The notes under the pieces are model-generated. The model saw nothing but the letters and a program-made list of their open reading frames with translations, searched no databases and was not told where the DNA came from. This document shows, piece by piece, positions 6,423 through 8,330 of a stretch of DNA of 8,330 nucleotides. Position 1 is the stretch's first letter. Each line of letters begins with the position of its first letter. The translations under genes were made by a program, and so were the position numbers. Source of the DNA: Deltaproteobacteria bacterium (GTDB lineage Bacteria; Myxococcota; Myxococcia; Myxococcales; Myxococcaceae); NCBI GenBank assembly GCA_016875515.1, contig VGRA01000086.1, positions 1 to 8,330 of the forward strand, written 5' to 3'.

Positions 6423-6656
6423 CTACTTCCCCAGCCGCTCCTTGAGGAAGGCGTCCAGGGAGGCCGTCACCGACTCGGGCATCTTCTGGGCGAGCGCCCG
6501 CTTGCACAGGTGGGTCGTGGCCCGGTACGTCCGCAGGAACTCCACGCAGGGGGTGCAGCACCCCAGGTGGGACTCCAACGCGGCGGCGTCCTCGGCGGGA
6601 AGCTCCCCGTCCAAGTACTGCAGCAGCACGTCTATGGAGTCCTTGCACGTCTTCAT
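6423..6656 (-). CDS. Soluble zinc-finger (ZAS-type) anti-sigma factor
   Basis: This 77-residue cytoplasmic protein has the anti-sigma zinc-finger signature HX3CX2C as His30, Cys34, Cys37, preceded by DVLLQYLDGELPAEDA (9-24), which is typical of the zf-HC2 helix. Cys4, 26 residues before His30, is a likely fourth ligand. Extra cysteines are Cys33 and Cys51. There is no transmembrane helix, so it resembles soluble RsrA- or ChrR-type factors rather than membrane RseA-type ones. The ATG at 6656 is 12 bp after the ECF sigma stop, the usual order for a cognate sigma/anti-sigma pair. It is the only gene in the minus-strand run before RlmN that clearly uses ATG. The C-terminal helix (about 58-77) may wrap the sigma factor. 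Confidence 0.88.
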   Translation of the reverse strand: MKTCKDSIDVLLQYLDGELPAEDAAALESHLGCCTPCVEFLRTYRATTHLCKRALAQKMPESVTASLDAFLKERLGK

Positions 6657-6668
6657 CGTCGTGACGCT

Positions 6669-7301
6669 TCAGATGCCGTCCTGCCCGCCGGGTTGCAAGC
6701 CCTTCTCATTGTAGAAGCGATCAATCGCCTCACGAAGGGACAGGCGCGCCCGGTGCAGCCGGGACTTGATGGCGGGGACGGAGTCCCCGAGCATCCCGGC
6801 GATGTCCTCGTATGACAAACCTTCAACATCCTTCAGCAGGAACACCTCGCGGTGGGCCTCGGGCAGCGCGTCCGTGGCCCGCTGGATGGCCATGCGCAGC
6901 TCCGCGTCCAGCGCGTCGTCCTCGGCGGACCGGCCCCAGGCCTCGGCGGGCATCCCGGCCAGCGAGCCCCGGGGGGTGTACTCTGGCTCCGCGAGCGCGT
7001 CCTCTGCCGCGGCCCGCACCTTGCGGTGGCGCAGCCGCATGAGGCAGTGGTTGGCGGCAATGCGGTAGACCCAGCTGGAAAAGGCCGCCTCGCCTCGGTA
7101 GGCGGAGAGCCCCTGGTAGGCGGACAGGTAGGTTTCCTGGAGGACCTCCGCCGCGTCCGCGTCCGTCCCCATCATCCGCAGGGCCAGCCCGTACACCTGC
7201 TCCCGCGTGGCGGCGACGAGCGCCTCGAAAGCGGACAGGTCCCCCTCGCGCGCACGGGCGAGGAGGCCATCAAGGGGGCGTGCGTCAGACTCGGGGGGCA
7301 A
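6669..7301 (-). CDS. ECF-type RNA polymerase sigma factor
   Basis: From the TTG at 7301 the protein has 210 residues, normal for extracytoplasmic-function sigma factors. Region 2 spans about 21-92: EGDLSAFEALV, then AAEVLQETYLSAYQGL (-10 recognition helix area and core binding), then FSSWVYRIAANHCL. Region 4 spans about 142-192, with ALPEAHREVFLLKDVEGLS and the helix-turn-helix YEDIAGMLGDSVPAIKSRLHRAR that reads the -35 element. The linker of about 50 residues is acidic and Ala/Pro-rich. Its cognate inhibitor follows 12 bp downstream. The start is uncertain: another in-frame TTG at 7337 overlaps the mpg stop codon (TTGA) and would add 12 residues, and no ATG or good ribosome binding site is available. 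No GGAAC-type autoregulatory ECF promoter is visible just upstream, so it may be transcribed from the mpg promoter. Confidence 0.93.
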   Translation of the reverse strand: MPPESDARPLDGLLARAREGDLSAFEALVAATREQVYGLALRMMGTDADAAEVLQETYLSAYQGLSAYRGEAAFSSWVYRIAANHCLMRLRHRKVRAAAEDALAEPEYTPRGSLAGMPAEAWGRSAEDDALDAELRMAIQRATDALPEAHREVFLLKDVEGLSYEDIAGMLGDSVPAIKSRLHRARLSLREAIDRFYNEKGLQPGGQDGI

Positions 7302-7333
7302 GGCCGCTAAGGGATAACCATGGCGGGAAAAGG

Positions 7334-7903
7334 TCAAGCCCGCCGGCCGCTCACCCACGGGCTTCGGGCGTCCCAGAAGCGGTACGGCCGGGCCGCCCAC
7401 GCACCTGAGTAGTACACACCTACCCGCGGGCCACGCGCCGTGTGCTTCCGAGAAACACCTTCACCTACCTCTACCGACACCATGGAGCCGCCGCACAGGT
7501 CCAGCCGGTCATGGGCGCGGGACAGGCCGTAGGCGCGGCACAGCCGCCCGGGGCCGTCGGTGCGCCCCGGGAGTCCCTCCTCCGGGGCCACGGCGCGTAC
7601 CAGCACGGCGGCCGCCTCCCCCTCGGGACAGGTCACGGCGTTGAAGCAGTGGTGCATCCCGTACACCAGGTACACGTACGCGTGTCCCGGTGGACCGAAC
7701 ATCACCTCCGTGCGCGGGGTGCGCCCCCTCGAGGCGTGGCAGGCCAGATCCTGCGTGCCCACGTAGGCCTCCGTCTCCACGATGATGCCCGCCCGCCGCT
7801 GCCCCCCTGCCGTGACGACCAGGCGCTGCCCCAGCAACTCCCGCGCGACCTCCAGGGCAGGACGGTTGTAGAACATCCGGGCGATGACACGACTCTCCGG
7901 CAT
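7334..7903 (-). CDS. mpg: 3-methyladenine DNA glycosylase (AAG/MPG family)
   Basis: This 189-residue base-excision repair enzyme removes alkylated purines such as 3-methyladenine and hypoxanthine from DNA. Family blocks in order: ALEVARELLGQRLV; IIVETEAYVG with the catalytic Glu45 and Tyr47 (human AAG Glu125 and Tyr127); His56 in ACHASRGRTPR (human His136); GHAYVYLVYGMHHCFN; GPGRLCRAYGLSRAHD; and the C-terminal PRVGVYYSGAWAARPYRFW. Length is typical of bacterial members. I chose the ATG at 7903 because it gives the usual short lead before the domain. An ATG at 7966 has a better ribosome binding site (AGGAGG, 7973-7978) and would add 21 mostly basic residues, but would overlap malQ by 83 bp. 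An ATG at 7876 would remove the overlap. Its stop lies 32 bp before the ECF sigma gene. Confidence 0.92.
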   Translation of the reverse strand: MPESRVIARMFYNRPALEVARELLGQRLVVTAGGQRRAGIIVETEAYVGTQDLACHASRGRTPRTEVMFGPPGHAYVYLVYGMHHCFNAVTCPEGEAAAVLVRAVAPEEGLPGRTDGPGRLCRAYGLSRAHDRLDLCGGSMVSVEVGEGVSRKHTARGPRVGVYYSGAWAARPYRFWDARSPWVSGRRA

Positions 7904-8330
7904 CCTCCTCCCCGTCTTCTCGCTGCGGCGCTCCCTGGACTTCGGCGTGGGGGACTTCGGCGCCATGCGCGGCCTCCTCGATTGGTGCGAGCGCGCCGGG
8001 CAACGCCTGGTGATGGTGCTGCCGCTGCTGCCCACCGCGCCCGGGGATACGAGCCCATACTCCACCCGCACCGCTTTCGGGCTCAACCCGCTCTTCCTGG
8101 ACCTCTCTTCCCTTCCGGAGTTCCAGCACGCCGGGGGCGAGACCTCCCTCTCCGCCGAGCAGCACCGGATGCTGGCCGAGGCCCGGGCCGCCGCGGCCGT
8201 CCGCTACGACCTGGTGTTCGCGCTCAAGGGGGCCGCGCTGCGCACCGCGTACGCCCGCTTCGAGGCCGAGGGGCCGGCCGCCGGGCGCGCGCAGGCCTTC
8301 GCCGCGTGGGCCGCCGGGCAGGCCCACTGG
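7884..8330 (+). CDS. malQ: 4-alpha-glucanotransferase (GH77), N-terminal part
   Basis: The frame is open from the ATG at 7884 to the window end (149 codons, 3' end missing). The N-terminus matches the GH77 amylomaltase family, which transfers alpha-1,4-glucan segments in maltodextrin and glycogen metabolism: GILLPVFSLR (6-15), DFGVGDFGAM (19-28), AGQRLVMVLPLLPTAPGD (38-55), and SPYSTRTAFGLNPLFLDL (57-74), the conserved SPYsxxSAFaxNPlfI block. The catalytic Asp/Glu/Asp residues lie further on, outside the window. An in-frame stop at 7869-7871 leaves the ATG at 7884 as the only reasonable start; no clear ribosome binding site precedes it. It is divergent from mpg, and the 5' ends overlap by 20 bp with the mpg start chosen here. 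Confidence 0.88.
   Translation, partial: MTRLSGILLPVFSLRRSLDFGVGDFGAMRGLLDWCERAGQRLVMVLPLLPTAPGDTSPYSTRTAFGLNPLFLDLSSLPEFQHAGGETSLSAEQHRMLAEARAAAAVRYDLVFALKGAALRTAYARFEAEGPAAGRAQAFAAWAAGQAHW
7973..7978 (-). promoter_or_regulatory. Candidate ribosome binding site for a longer mpg product
   Basis: AGGAGG on the minus strand lies six bases before an ATG at 7966 that is in frame with mpg. It would give a 210-residue glycosylase with a basic N-terminal tail. The same bases encode Leu-Leu codons of malQ, so the match could be chance. Confidence 0.35.

Noticed and set aside
4049..6445. A 798-codon open frame on the plus strand
   Set aside because: It lies antisense to four well-supported minus-strand genes and its product is a His/Gln/Arg-rich string with no motif. 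Long antisense open frames are expected at this GC content.
7311..7337. TTGACC ... TATCCC as a promoter for the ECF sigma gene
   Set aside because: The spacer is 15 bases, the -10 match is poor, and the start site would fall within a few bases of the TTG codon. TTGACC also coincides with the mpg stop region.

Overview
The window is very GC-rich, coding-dense DNA with an almost all-G/C wobble position. A cNMP-binding/Ser-Thr kinase fusion, a soluble zinc-finger anti-sigma factor and tandem DedA paralogues fit a myxobacterium (Myxococcota, Myxococcaceae/Archangiaceae type). That assignment is inference from style and gene content, not from a marker gene.

Layout. Positions 1-110 hold the C-terminal end of an unidentified plus-strand gene. 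A tight plus-strand operon of three genes follows (192-3041): a maleate-isomerase/Asp-Glu-racemase-family enzyme, a divergent YrdC/Sua5-like protein, and a cytoplasmic protein kinase with an N-terminal cyclic-nucleotide-binding domain. The genes are 2 bp apart or overlap, so they are probably made together. This is the least conventional part of the window and the best candidate for an undescribed functional module.

This operon converges on a minus-strand run covering 3109-7903. Read in its own direction the run is: 3-methyladenine DNA glycosylase (mpg), ECF sigma factor, soluble ZAS-type anti-sigma factor, RlmN-like radical SAM protein, two tandem DedA-family membrane proteins, and a secreted transglutaminase-like protein. 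Gaps are 0-32 bp, so all seven could share a transcript and may include targets of the sigma factor. At the right edge malQ (4-alpha-glucanotransferase, truncated by the window) runs divergently from mpg, and their 5' ends overlap head to head.

Notable oddities: a reciprocal charge swap of two key positions in one DedA paralogue; an RlmN-like protein with altered SAM-pocket motifs; a YrdC-like protein without the family's N-terminal motif; a 36-bp diverged direct repeat joining the kinase stop codon to the end of the transglutaminase gene; and RsrA-like spacing of the anti-sigma zinc ligands. No tRNA, rRNA, CRISPR array, insertion sequence or riboswitch was seen. No gene-free stretch exceeds about 85 bp.
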